Of a stretch of DNA of 64,000 bases, positions 44,060-53,130 are shown one piece after another. Location of the stretch: the NCBI RefSeq assembly GCF_013204885.1, contig NZ_JABMKX010000007.1, forward strand, positions 1 to 64,000, in the 5' to 3' direction. The DNA is from Paenibacillus tritici. Lineage in GTDB: Bacteria; Bacillota; Bacilli; Paenibacillales; Paenibacillaceae. The number at the start of each line of letters is the position of its first letter. Position 1 is the stretch's first letter. The position numbers and the translations under genes were made by a program. The notes beneath the pieces are model-generated. The model was given only the letters and a program-made list of their open reading frames with translations. It did no database searches and was not told where the DNA came from.

Positions 44060-45269
44060 CTTCAAGCCCCCTCACTCCTAGCGCAATAAAATGACTGGCA
44101 TTGCCTGTTATCGGCCCGCCGGCCCGGCCGAGCAGCCCACAGGGCGTCCCGTTAATCACGAACATACCGGTCAGCAGATGAAGCTCTCCCTCCGCTGTCA
44201 TGATCCGGGCCATTTCGGCTCTTTTCTGATAGACAACAGGGAAGAGCTCGCTGCTGTCATAACCTTCTTCATCCTCAATTTCAAGCGCACCGCTGTCATC
44301 GAAGATCCGCACGGACCCGCCTTCCCGGCCGAATACGGACTTGGACACAAAGCTCTCCGAGAATACCGCCTTATTGTATGTAGGCAGGATATAACGGGCG
44401 ATGGCCTCGCGTTCCTCTTCAGTGAACAACAGGCCCAGCTCATACATCCCCCATACGGCGGCAATCAGACCCTTGGACTGGAGGATGATACTATGCGGTC
44501 CGTTGAACAGCTGGAGCTTCCCGCTCTCAATGGCATAGGCCAGGGCGTCGCCGCCTTCATCCACAGCCATCCACTCCTTCGGATACAGCGCGAACATCCG
44601 CTCAATGATCCGGTCCTCTCCGTCCTTGACAACACCCTCATCAATCCACAGCTCCAGGCAGTCGACACAGCGGATATCAAGCCCGCTATGCGCAGCCAAT
44701 GCCTCTATAGTCCCGCTGTCCTCCTGATGGCTGCCATAGGCCACACAGGCTGCCGTATCCGGCCGCTCCACGGCCCAGGCTGCGGCAAGGTGCTGCTTCA
44801 TCGCAGCATTGGGGCTCCCGATCCCGGCATCCGCGCAGATCCACGGTGTAGCGATGGAGGCCTCCACATATCCGGTCGGTGTATCCGCATTCAGCTCCAG
44901 CAGCTTAATGGTTCCGTCACCGGACACCGCGAAGTCAAACCGCGCATACCGGCTGATCAGCCCCGGCTCCGGCAACGGACAGTCATCAAGCATCTGCCAC
45001 AGCACCGGGGGAATTCCCAGCAGATCGTACAAGTCATGCCTGAGATGGACATAACGCACTGCCTTATCCAGAATCGACCAGAGAGCCGCCGAGGCTTCCT
45101 TCAATTCCTGATAGGTCTCCCCGCGCATTACAGCTACTGCATCCAGCCAGTACTCCTCTTCCTCCAGGTCGGCCCAGGTGAAGCCCAGCTCATGCAGCCG
45201 CTGTACCCGCGGGGCCCGCTCCAGACCGGATTGGTCTATATATTGAAATACGCTCCCGTTCCCGGTCAT
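44046..45269 (-). CDS. Glutathionylspermidine-synthase-like ATP-grasp amide ligase
   Basis: A 407-residue ATP-grasp enzyme resembling E. coli YgiC/YjfC and the synthetase half of Gsp. Motifs: SRYARFDFAVSGDGTIKLLELNADTPTGYVEAS (positions about 107-139), QSKGLIAAVWGMYELG, PTYNKAVFSESFVSKSVFGREGGSVRI with ATP-binding lysines, and GMFVINGTPCGLLGRAGG at the end. It should form an amide bond on an unknown peptide or amine. There is no amidase domain. It overlaps the Ser/Gly-rich gene as ATGA and the lipoprotein gene by 14 bp. Confidence 0.92.
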   Translation of the reverse strand: MTGNGSVFQYIDQSGLERAPRVQRLHELGFTWADLEEEEYWLDAVAVMRGETYQELKEASAALWSILDKAVRYVHLRHDLYDLLGIPPVLWQMLDDCPLPEPGLISRYARFDFAVSGDGTIKLLELNADTPTGYVEASIATPWICADAGIGSPNAAMKQHLAAAWAVERPDTAACVAYGSHQEDSGTIEALAAHSGLDIRCVDCLELWIDEGVVKDGEDRIIERMFALYPKEWMAVDEGGDALAYAIESGKLQLFNGPHSIILQSKGLIAAVWGMYELGLLFTEEEREAIARYILPTYNKAVFSESFVSKSVFGREGGSVRIFDDSGALEIEDEEGYDSSELFPVVYQKRAEMARIMTAEGELHLLTGMFVINGTPCGLLGRAGGPITGNASHFIALGVRGLEDVQG

Positions 45270-45964
45270 CCGCCGAAACCGCTTTTGCCGGAGCGGCTCA
45301 CAGAGCTTTTACCGGAGCTTTTGCTGGAGCCGGACTTCGATTTGCTGGAGCCCAGTCCGCTGGAGGTTCCGCCGATACCGCCCGATTTGGAAGAAGTATT
45401 CCTTCTTGTTACGGAGCCGGTGGACGAGGTCGAAGTCTTCGGCTTCACTACAGAGCCGGCGACCGGCTTATTCTGGAATTTGCCGCTGTTGTAGGTCGGC
45501 GGTTTATAAGTATTTCGTGTGCCGCCATAATAAGTAGGCCGGTCATTATACCAGCCCCGTGAAGAATAGAACGAACCGCTGTTGAACAGCATGTGGTACA
45601 GCAGCACATCATCCCAGCCGAAGCCCGAGCTGTAGCCGCCGTAATTGTTGATGACCGTTGTGCCGCCCGAGGTCACCGCCCCTTGCCCTTCCTGGACAGT
45701 CTCCTGCTGCTCCTCCGGATACGGAATACTCCAGTCCACATTCTTGTCGAAATAGTTCTTCACTTCCTCGGTAGACCAGGAGACCAGCTTAGGCTCCTCA
45801 CCGCTGCCGCCTGTGCTCCCGCTTGCGCCCGCACCTCCGGGAATGAATAATGCGTTAGCCAGCAGAGCAATGCCGAGCGAGGTCGACAACACGCGGATCG
45901 GTTTGCCATCCGGAGTGAACAGCCTGCTTACTGCGGGTTCTTTTGCATTTTCGTCTTTTGCCAA
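45266..45964 (-). CDS. Ser/Gly/Tyr-rich single-helix membrane protein
   Basis: A 232-residue protein with one helix near the N-terminus (VLSTSLGIALLANALFIPGG), a Gly/Tyr-rich middle (NNYGGYSSGFGWDDVLLYHM, SSRGWYNDRPTYYGG) and a Ser/Lys/Gly-rich tail ending SGKSGFGG. It has the disordered, low-complexity character of DUF1190 proteins (YjfM, YgiB) that accompany such ligases. The start is TTG at 45964 with GGGAGGAG five bases away; the ATG at 45991 lacks a site. The tail is a plausible substrate for the ligase. Confidence 0.82.
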   Translation of the reverse strand: MAKDENAKEPAVSRLFTPDGKPIRVLSTSLGIALLANALFIPGGAGASGSTGGSGEEPKLVSWSTEEVKNYFDKNVDWSIPYPEEQQETVQEGQGAVTSGGTTVINNYGGYSSGFGWDDVLLYHMLFNSGSFYSSRGWYNDRPTYYGGTRNTYKPPTYNSGKFQNKPVAGSVVKPKTSTSSTGSVTRRNTSSKSGGIGGTSSGLGSSKSKSGSSKSSGKSSVSRSGKSGFGG

Positions 45965-45993
45965 CTTGGCTCCTCCCTTCCTGGTATTCATCT

Positions 45994-46212
45994 CTAACCT
46001 TCTGTACGCATGGGAACCAGCAAGAGCTCCAGCTTCCCTTCATCCACATTCAGCCTTCCCTCTACCGCCTCGAACTCGCGGCCGCCTACGACAATATAAT
46101 TGACATGCTCCAGAGCCGTAACCATATTCATGCTCCAGACGCGCTCCTCAATCATTTGCAGGTCGCCTTCCGGCAGCTTCTCAAACAGAATGACCTTCAA
46201 CCCATTATCCAT
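45994..46212 (-). CDS. Small acidic protein, first gene of the DUF350 operon
   Basis: A 72-residue soluble acidic protein (MDNGLKVILFEKLPEG start, EAVEGRLNVDEGKLELLLV end). The start is uncertain: ATG at 46212 is 12 bases after AGAGGAG; ATG 46242 would give 82 residues. The next gene follows by about 30 bp on the same strand. The family is not recognised; by position it may correspond to YjfI. Confidence 0.65.
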   Translation of the reverse strand: MDNGLKVILFEKLPEGDLQMIEERVWSMNMVTALEHVNYIVVGGREFEAVEGRLNVDEGKLELLLVPMRTEG

Positions 46213-46442
46213 GCTTAACCCCATCTCCTCTTGAATACTCATTATGCTTCTGACTTCTGATACGCTGCTTGTGACGCTTTCGTTTCAACTCCCGCAGCCT
46301 TGAATATGTATACCACAGGACAGCACGATTGTATCGTTACTCCTTCATCTTCATCCCTATCTATAATATCTGGACCGGATCAACTAAATTCTATGCCTGA
46401 CAAATAATAATGGCAATGGGAAAATCAGTGACAGCCGCTGAC

Positions 46443-47567
46443 TCATAGCACCTTCTGGACCCAGCTGTCCATAACCTGATCCGGACGGATGCCCAGGTCT
46501 CTCTCCAGCAATTCTTTATACTTATCGTAGTGTGTCCTGAAACCGATGAAATCCCCCAGATCCGCGTAACTTCGCAGGGCAAGCCGGCAGATCTGATCCG
46601 AATACGGATCGACCGCCTGCAGGTCCAGCAGCCTGTCCAGCGCCTGCCGGGGCCGCCCGGAGGACAGCTCATACTCAGCGGAATGCAGAGCCATGCGGAT
46701 ATACCGGACCTGCAGCTCCTTGCGCCGGATCTCTGCCCAGTCATAGTGATGTTCTTCCAGGTAATCTCCACGGTACAGCTTCAACACATTCTCCCGGCGC
46801 AGCCATTCCTCATCCGACTCCACAGGCGTACCGGAATACCCCCGCTCGAACTCCTCCACATCCAGCACAACCTTCTCCTTGGTCAGCCTGTACCGCTCCT
46901 GCGAGAACTCCACCAGCACCTCCATATCCCATGCCTTCAGCAGCTTGCGGATATGGTACACGGTCGTATGCAGATTCGTCACAGCCTTCTCCGGCTTGAA
47001 ATCCGGCCAGACAAGGTCCACAATTGTATCCTTCATGATCCACTGTCCGCGGTTATGCAGCAGCAGGGCAAACACTTCCTGGGCTTTGCTTGTTCTCCAC
47101 TGCATCTTGCGGGCCGGCTCCATGCTGTCCGTGAATTCAAGCCGTTTGAAGCAGAGAATGGACAGCTCCTTGACTTGTGCTGCTGATTTGGGGAGGGACT
47201 CTGTCCGCGCTTCAGACTTCTCCAGCCGCTCCAGGGTTTTGCTTAACCGCTGGGAGGTTACCGGCTTCAGCAGATAGTCTGCGGCATTCAATTCAAAAGC
47301 CTCGATCGCATACTCGCTGTATGCGGTAATATAGACAATCCGGGTGCTCCGGTCCAGACCCGCAATATATTCTCCAGCCTCCAGCCCGTTCATCTCCGGC
47401 ATGCCGATATCCAGGAATACAATATCCGCCTTGTCCCGCTCCAGATGCTCCAGCCCCCGCCGGGCCGACGTATATTTCCCGGTAATCTCCAGACGCCCGT
47501 CCTTCAGAAGCAGACGCTCCAGGTGCTGAAGCGCCGGCTTCTCATCGTCAATCAGTATCGCCTTCAT
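46443..47567 (-). CDS. SARP-type response regulator (receiver, winged helix, BTAD)
   Basis: A 374-residue regulator. Receiver domain with LIDDEKP and Asp53 in VFLDIGMPEMNG, a long linker, an OmpR-like winged helix (about 140-230, AVTNLHTTVYHIRKLLKAW) and a bacterial transcriptional activation domain of TPR-like helices (about 240-374, RGDYLEEHHYDWAEIRR). The ATG at 47567 is 11 bases after GGAGG. It follows the 7TM hybrid kinase by 41 bp and is its likely partner. Confidence 0.92.
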   Translation of the reverse strand: MKAILIDDEKPALQHLERLLLKDGRLEITGKYTSARRGLEHLERDKADIVFLDIGMPEMNGLEAGEYIAGLDRSTRIVYITAYSEYAIEAFELNAADYLLKPVTSQRLSKTLERLEKSEARTESLPKSAAQVKELSILCFKRLEFTDSMEPARKMQWRTSKAQEVFALLLHNRGQWIMKDTIVDLVWPDFKPEKAVTNLHTTVYHIRKLLKAWDMEVLVEFSQERYRLTKEKVVLDVEEFERGYSGTPVESDEEWLRRENVLKLYRGDYLEEHHYDWAEIRRKELQVRYIRMALHSAEYELSSGRPRQALDRLLDLQAVDPYSDQICRLALRSYADLGDFIGFRTHYDKYKELLERDLGIRPDQVMDSWVQKVL

Positions 47568-47608
47568 GGAAGGACTCACCTCCTATTCATCGTTCACAGG
47601 TCTATCGC

Positions 47609-50600
47609 TTATCTCGGAATGGTATAAGATATAGCGGTTCCCCGGCCCGGTACGCTGTCAATGCTCAGGCCTGTTCCGTACATTTTGAGCAGCCGGTGCT
47701 GAATATTCCGCAGCCCGATGCCTCCCTCTGTCCGTTCTTCGGACAGGATCTCCACAATCTTCTGCGGGGACATTCCAACACCGTCATCCAGAACAGCTAC
47801 CCTGAGGGAGCCAGGCAGCAGCTCGACCGTCAGCTGTACCGTCCCTCCGGCCTCCTTCTGCATCAGGCCATGATTCACGGCGTTCTCTACAATCGGCTGA
47901 ATGCTCAGCGGCGGAACCATAGCCATCACATCGTCCGGGACATCGAACTCGATATTCAGCCGCTCATCGAACCGTGCCTGCTCCAGGGCAAGGTAGGATT
48001 TGACCAGCTCCAGCTCCTTCACAATGGACACGGTCTGCCCCCGGTTCTGGAAGTCGAAGCTGCTCCGCAGGTACTGGCTGAGGTCGAGCAGCAGTTCCGT
48101 GGCCTTGTCCGGTTCTACCGGACATACCGAAATAATGGCATTCAGGGCATTATATAAGAAATGCGGCTTGATCTGCGCCTGCAGGTAAGCGATCTCTGCC
48201 TGAACAGAGGCACGGATAGACTTGCGCATATCCAGCAGGGTCTGCATCCGCGCCTTGAATTCGCGCAGCTCCACCGGCTTGCTTAGATAATCATTCGCGC
48301 CGGCCTCGAACGCTGCCAGGATATCGTCCGGACGGCTGCTAGCCATGAGCACCAGAATAGGCAGCTCGGACAAGGTGAACCGTTCACGGATGGCCTTGAC
48401 TAACAGAAGTCCGGGCATCTCCGGGATCACCCAGTCGGCAATAACAAGATCTAGCTCAGGGTTCTGCTGAATGATGTGCATAGCCTCGGCTCCGCTGCTG
48501 GCGGTAATCACCGAATGGTTCTCCAGTTGCAGCATACCTGTCAGCACGCGAAGGTTAACAGGGTCATTATCCACTACCAGAATGGAGCAGCAGTCCGCAG
48601 ACGGCGGCAAGACCGGGTCTTCTCCGGGAGGCTGATACGCAGCAGCCGCCTCCCATCCGTGGAACTCCTTGAGTTCCTCCTCCAGCAGCGCCCGGCTCCT
48701 CTGCAGGATAGGCTGTGTGAAGCGGAAGATCGAGCCGTGCCCCGGCTCTGAATGCGCCTCAATTTCTCCGCCTGTCAGTTCTACCAATCTCTGGGTAATA
48801 CTGAGGCCAAGCCCGTTCTCCCGGTACACCTTGTTCGCGGCGGGACCGCTTGGATCATAAGCATCGAATATCGAGCGCAGCCGCTCAGGCGCTATGCCTT
48901 GACCTGTATCCGTTATAAGGATGGCAACATACTCTTCTTTAACCTCAGCAGACAATGTTATCACGCCTCTGGGCGTATAATTCACTGCATTTGCCAATAA
49001 ATTGTGCAGAATCTGGGCCAGGCGCTGCTCATCCGTCTCCAGCAGCGGAAGCCGCTCCGGCAGAATCAGGCGGAATTCCAGGTGGCTATTCCCGTACACC
49101 TGGCGGGTGACCTCCATGATCGAGGAAGCTGTTGTACGGAGATCAACTGCCTGGCGGCGCAGAAACAGCGAGCCGTGGTTGAGCTTCGCGAAGTCCGACA
49201 TATCATGGATTAAGGCTGTAAGCCGCTTGCCGGTGGAGACAATCGTAAGGAGCTGTTCACTCTGAGCACTGCTTATGGAACCAGCAGTACCCTGCGCCAG
49301 GACCTTGGCCATGTTCACAATCCCCTGAAGCGGCTTGCGGAGTTCCTGGGAAGTATCGGAGATGAAGTCATCCTTCAGACCGTCGAGCGACAGCAGACGG
49401 CGTGAGAGCTGTTCCACCTCCAGGAAGGAGGCCGCATATTGGCGGGTCATAATAATGGCCTGAACGAACCCGAACAGGAGAATTTCGTAGGAGATGATGA
49501 AATAGCTGAAGTTCATGCCCATGAAGCTGATCAGGTAATAAATAATAACCACGCTCAGGCTCTCAATGCTGACCATCATCAGGAACATATTTTTGTCATT
49601 GCGCCGGGTTCCCTGAACCATGGAGTAGAGGACGAAGCCTATGCTCACCGAACCCCAGGTCAACAGCATGCCTTCCAGATAGCTGAACTGATAAGCCGGG
49701 ACGAATACAGCAATCAGCAGCAGCAGGACCGTAAACAGCTTGGAGGTCTTAATGACTGCAATAGACATCGGATAGTTCACGGAATTGGCTACATAACGCA
49801 GCAGAAAATAATAGACCAGCGTGGAGGAAGCCAGCTGCAGCTTCAGTATAATCTCGTAAGGAAATCCCGGCATCACGGCCAGGATGAGCTTCTCGCCATG
49901 GGTTAGAATGTAGACCAGTGCCGCCAGGCAGAATAAACCGAGATATAAGGTAACCCCCCGGCTTTCCCTTACTTTGGAGAACATCAGCAGGAACAGGGAC
50001 AGAACGAAGAATCCGATCACCGCAGCCCCATCCACGAACAGGGCAAATTCCCGGTGCTTCAGAATTGAGGTCTGATTACCGATGACAATCGGCTGAACAA
50101 TTCCTCCTGAAGAGTAGCTGTAGTTAGCCACCTGTACAATAATCTCCATGCAATTCCCGGTCACCGATGCGAAGCCCATATAAGGCATATTATTCTGCCT
50201 GCCCTCAGAGGCGGCGGCTGACGGGGTACCACTGCTTCCAATCTCCTGCCCGTTCAAGAAAATCCTGCTCGCACTGCGGATGTTGCTGGTTCGCAGGCCA
50301 TATACCGCGGCTTCCCCCCCGGCAATTCTGGCCTGGAGGCGGTAGGTAGCGTGCCCCTTGGCGCGGCGGTCCCCGTCTTCAGCAAGATCAGCGTTCCATT
50401 TCGCCGGAACTTTAATCATCGCAGAGACGGAGGGCGCCTTCTTCCCGCCGTTCACCGGATGGAAGTCTCCGGGCGACAGGAGTACATCGCGGTACAGCTC
50501 CCATTCTCCATCCAGCTTCATGATACCGTCCTGGCTGGGGTTCCAGGAGCGCAAGTCGATGACACCCTGTACTGCCTGCGGCCTGTCCCCTTTGATCTGC

Positions 50601-50680
50601 AGGGTCTGGAGGACGGAGAGCAGCGGAATGATCAATACCAGCACCAGACTGCCGAGAATACTCAGCCAATACTTTCTCAT
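47609..50680 (-). CDS. 7TM hybrid histidine kinase with two kinase cores, first lacking its His
   Basis: A 1023-residue sensor. N-terminal helix, extracellular galactose-binding-like domain (about 35-205), seven helices of the 7TMR-DISM type (about 212-412), a HisKA/HATPase core (about 425-660), a receiver (about 697-815, Asp749 in LVIADWVIPEMPG) and a LytS-type His_kinase/HATPase core (about 825-1023, His840 in QAQIKPHFLYNALNAI). In the first core the phospho-acceptor of the S-H-E-L-R motif is Gln445 (DTSQELRKPL), although ATP-binding motifs remain. The start is ambiguous (50680 or 50692). Confidence 0.92.
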   Translation of the reverse strand: MRKYWLSILGSLVLVLIIPLLSVLQTLQIKGDRPQAVQGVIDLRSWNPSQDGIMKLDGEWELYRDVLLSPGDFHPVNGGKKAPSVSAMIKVPAKWNADLAEDGDRRAKGHATYRLQARIAGGEAAVYGLRTSNIRSASRIFLNGQEIGSSGTPSAAASEGRQNNMPYMGFASVTGNCMEIIVQVANYSYSSGGIVQPIVIGNQTSILKHREFALFVDGAAVIGFFVLSLFLLMFSKVRESRGVTLYLGLFCLAALVYILTHGEKLILAVMPGFPYEIILKLQLASSTLVYYFLLRYVANSVNYPMSIAVIKTSKLFTVLLLLIAVFVPAYQFSYLEGMLLTWGSVSIGFVLYSMVQGTRRNDKNMFLMMVSIESLSVVIIYYLISFMGMNFSYFIISYEILLFGFVQAIIMTRQYAASFLEVEQLSRRLLSLDGLKDDFISDTSQELRKPLQGIVNMAKVLAQGTAGSISSAQSEQLLTIVSTGKRLTALIHDMSDFAKLNHGSLFLRRQAVDLRTTASSIMEVTRQVYGNSHLEFRLILPERLPLLETDEQRLAQILHNLLANAVNYTPRGVITLSAEVKEEYVAILITDTGQGIAPERLRSIFDAYDPSGPAANKVYRENGLGLSITQRLVELTGGEIEAHSEPGHGSIFRFTQPILQRSRALLEEELKEFHGWEAAAAYQPPGEDPVLPPSADCCSILVVDNDPVNLRVLTGMLQLENHSVITASSGAEAMHIIQQNPELDLVIADWVIPEMPGLLLVKAIRERFTLSELPILVLMASSRPDDILAAFEAGANDYLSKPVELREFKARMQTLLDMRKSIRASVQAEIAYLQAQIKPHFLYNALNAIISVCPVEPDKATELLLDLSQYLRSSFDFQNRGQTVSIVKELELVKSYLALEQARFDERLNIEFDVPDDVMAMVPPLSIQPIVENAVNHGLMQKEAGGTVQLTVELLPGSLRVAVLDDGVGMSPQKIVEILSEERTEGGIGLRNIQHRLLKMYGTGLSIDSVPGRGTAISYTIPR

Positions 50681-50758
50681 ATTCTCCGCCATTCCCTTCT
50701 GGTTGTAGTAATAGAAGTATTTTAAATTATACAACAGGGGTTGTTTATCTGAGCACAC

Positions 50759-50793
50759 AAAAAAAGCCGATTCCCATATATTTCGGAATCGGC
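50759..50793 (-). terminator. Terminator of xpt-pbuX
   Basis: GCCGATTCC pairs with GGAATCGGC around a short AT loop and is followed on the minus strand by TTTTTTTG, about 35 bases after the pbuX stop. Confidence 0.9.
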
Positions 50794-50828
50794 CGCGAAT
50801 CTTGTTAGATTCGCCGTGATGGAAGATT

Positions 50829-52127
50829 TTACTTAACCTCCGGGGCTGCGGCGGCCACCGGTGCGCTGTCCTGGGTTCTCGACAAGAAAATATTGAGAAT
50901 AATGGCCGTCAGGGAACCGGATACTATGCCGTTCTGCAGCAGCATTCTGGCGAACTCCGGCAGCTGGTCGAACATGGACGGAAGCACTGCAGAGCCGAGG
51001 CCCACAGCAATACTGCAGGCGGCAATCAACAGATTACCGTCCTTGCGGAGATCCACATCGGACAGAATCGACATGCCGGAAGCGGCTACCGATCCGAACA
51101 TGACAATCATCGCCCCGCCAAGCACCGCATTCGGCACGACAGTGGTCAGTGCGGCGAGCTTTGGCAGCAGGCCCAGCACGATCATAATTCCGCCAGCCGC
51201 AAAAATCACATTCCGCGTCTTCACCCGGGTCAGCGACAGCAACCCGACATTCTGGGAGAATGCGGTGTACGGGAAGGCGTTGAAGAAGCCGCCAAGCATG
51301 ATGGCCAGTCCTTCGGAACGCAGGCCGTTGACGATCTGCTTCTGCTCCACCTGCTGGTCCGTTGCCTTGCCTACAGCAAAATAAACGCCCGTTGATTCCA
51401 CCATGGACACGATATTCACGATAATCATCGTGAATATTGCCGTAATGCTGAACTGCGGCCAGCCGAAGTAGAACGGCTGGGCAACACTGACCCAGGAGGC
51501 CGTAGTCACGGTAGAGAAATGCACGATGCCCATGGCGTAGCCGATACCCGTTCCAACCACCAGACCGACCAGCACGGATACGGAACGCAGGAACCCTGTA
51601 GTCAGCCGGTTCACGGCCAGAATGACGAGCAGTGTGATCAGCGCCAGCAGCAGATTGCGGGGCTGGCCGAAATCGGCGCTGCCCTGACCCCCGGCCACGT
51701 TATTCATCGCTACCGGGATCAGCGACAGCCCGATAATGGTGACTACCGATCCGGTAACTACCGTAGGGAAGAACTTCAGCAGCTTCCCGTACACCGGGGC
51801 TGCCAGTACAACGAACAGACCGGAGATAATGATGGCGCCGTACGCCGTCGCCAGATTGGAGCCTGAAGCAATGGCGATAATCGGGCTGACGGCAGTGAAG
51901 GTACAGCCGAGGACCACCGGAAGTCCGCTACCGAAATATTTGCTGCGCATAATCTGCAGCAGGGTAGCCAGTCCGCATGTGAACAGATCCGCTGCAATCA
52001 GATACGCCATCTGCGTACCGTTCAAGTTGAGCGCTCCTCCGACCACCAGCGGTACAATGACAGCTCCGGCATACATAGCCAGCACATGCTGAAGCCCGAG
52101 GGCGAATATCTTCTGTTTGCTTAACAT
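50829..52127 (-). CDS. pbuX: Xanthine permease
   Basis: A 432-residue nucleobase/cation symporter 2 family protein. LQHVLAMYAGAVIVPLVVGGAL opens the family fold; VVESTGVYFAVG-like MVESTGVYFAVGKATD and NAFPYTAFSQNVGLLSLTRV carry the substrate-site residues. It overlaps the xpt stop by 7 bp, and both are governed by the guanine riboswitch, so xanthine uptake is coupled to salvage. Confidence 0.95.
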   Translation of the reverse strand: MLSKQKIFALGLQHVLAMYAGAVIVPLVVGGALNLNGTQMAYLIAADLFTCGLATLLQIMRSKYFGSGLPVVLGCTFTAVSPIIAIASGSNLATAYGAIIISGLFVVLAAPVYGKLLKFFPTVVTGSVVTIIGLSLIPVAMNNVAGGQGSADFGQPRNLLLALITLLVILAVNRLTTGFLRSVSVLVGLVVGTGIGYAMGIVHFSTVTTASWVSVAQPFYFGWPQFSITAIFTMIIVNIVSMVESTGVYFAVGKATDQQVEQKQIVNGLRSEGLAIMLGGFFNAFPYTAFSQNVGLLSLTRVKTRNVIFAAGGIMIVLGLLPKLAALTTVVPNAVLGGAMIVMFGSVAASGMSILSDVDLRKDGNLLIAACSIAVGLGSAVLPSMFDQLPEFARMLLQNGIVSGSLTAIILNIFLSRTQDSAPVAAAAPEVK

Positions 52128-52726
52128 CCTGCACTCTCCTTGATTAATTCTTCCTGATCTATGAAATGAATCTCACCCGGCGACATCGAAGCAATCCGGG
52201 CCAGCGCATGTACAGGAACTCCGCGCTGCTCCAGCAGACCGCGTCCCTCCTGGAAGCTTTTCTCGATCACACAACCGACCCCAAGCAGCTCCGCCCCGGA
52301 TTCCGCAATGATCTCGCATAACCCTACAAGCGCAGCGCCGGTAGCCAGGAAATCGTCGATAATCAGTACTTTGTCTTCGGGTCCCAGATACTTCCGGGAG
52401 ATGCTGATCCGGTAGTCCTCCTGGCGGGTGAACGAATGAACCGGTGCCGAATACACCGCCTCGGACAGGGTAACCGCCTTATTTTTCTTGGCATAGATGA
52501 ACGGTACGCCCAGCGCAATGCCCGCTGCCATCGCGAACTGGATGCCGCTGGCCTCCACAGTCAGCACCTTGGTGACCGGCTGATCCCCGAAGATGGCTGC
52601 GAATTCCTGCCCGATTTGCAGTGCAAGCTCCGTGTCCACCTGATGATTCAGAAACGAGTCTACTTTCAGTACAGTGCCTGACAGAATTAAGCCTTCTTGT
52701 CTGATGCGCTCCTCTAATACTTTCAT
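52121..52726 (-). CDS. xpt: Xanthine phosphoribosyltransferase
   Basis: A 201-residue type I phosphoribosyltransferase that makes XMP from xanthine and PRPP. The PRPP motif KVLIIDDFLATGAAL is complete and VEASGIQFAMAAGIALGVPF precedes it. The ATG at 52726 lies about 45 bases after the riboswitch terminator; the longer frame begins inside that terminator. Confidence 0.97.
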   Translation of the reverse strand: MKVLEERIRQEGLILSGTVLKVDSFLNHQVDTELALQIGQEFAAIFGDQPVTKVLTVEASGIQFAMAAGIALGVPFIYAKKNKAVTLSEAVYSAPVHSFTRQEDYRISISRKYLGPEDKVLIIDDFLATGAALVGLCEIIAESGAELLGVGCVIEKSFQEGRGLLEQRGVPVHALARIASMSPGEIHFIDQEELIKESAGC

Positions 52727-52765
52727 TACAGCAGTTCTTCCTCCTTTGAATAAAAGACAGATGTA

Positions 52766-52819
52766 CAATAAAAAAAGGACAGATTCCCCTGAGTGTTTCT
52801 CTCAAGTGAATCTGTCCTT
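52766..52819 (-). terminator. Riboswitch-controlled terminator in the xpt leader
   Basis: AAGGACAGATTC pairs with GAATCTGTCCTT (12-bp stem) and is followed on the minus strand by TTTTTTTATT. It is the off-state terminator expected for a guanine riboswitch. Confidence 0.88.
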
Positions 52820-52926
52820 CTGGGTTTTTGTCCCTTAGTGGTGTAACACATATACGTGTCCGCATCGCTTGGACCAGTCCTTCCCGTGCCATGGCACAAG
52901 AAACGGAACCCTAGATGCGCTATTTC

Positions 52927-52997
52927 ACTCATAGTCGGATAATTACAGTGGTTATCCGGTAGAAACTTATGGGCCATATTCCCAAGATTATATGAGT
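52927..52997 (-). ncRNA. Guanine-class purine riboswitch aptamer
   Basis: On the minus strand P1 is ACTCATA / TATGAGT, joined to the conserved TATAATC, GAATATGG, GTTTCTACC and CCGACTATGAG blocks of purine aptamers. The specificity base in GACTA is C, as in guanine-binding (not adenine-binding, GATTA) riboswitches. It sits about 200 bases upstream of xpt, with the terminator between. When guanine or hypoxanthine is bound, transcription should stop. Confidence 0.95.
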
Positions 52998-53011
52998 TAT
53001 GATAAGTCTAT

Positions 53012-53040
53012 ATCTTACACGCTCCGCAGAATGCTTACAA
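53012..53040 (-). promoter_or_regulatory. Promoter of the xpt-pbuX transcript
   Basis: TTGTAA (53035-53040), 17 bases, TAAGAT (53012-53017) on the minus strand, starting transcription just before the aptamer. Confidence 0.6.
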
Positions 53041-53130
53041 GCAAAATTTTAAGTATATTTGCGGTGGTTTCATAGTTTTTCATAAAAAGTTAACAATCGT
53101 TCATCCACGCGGCTGAGGAAGCCGGGATAA

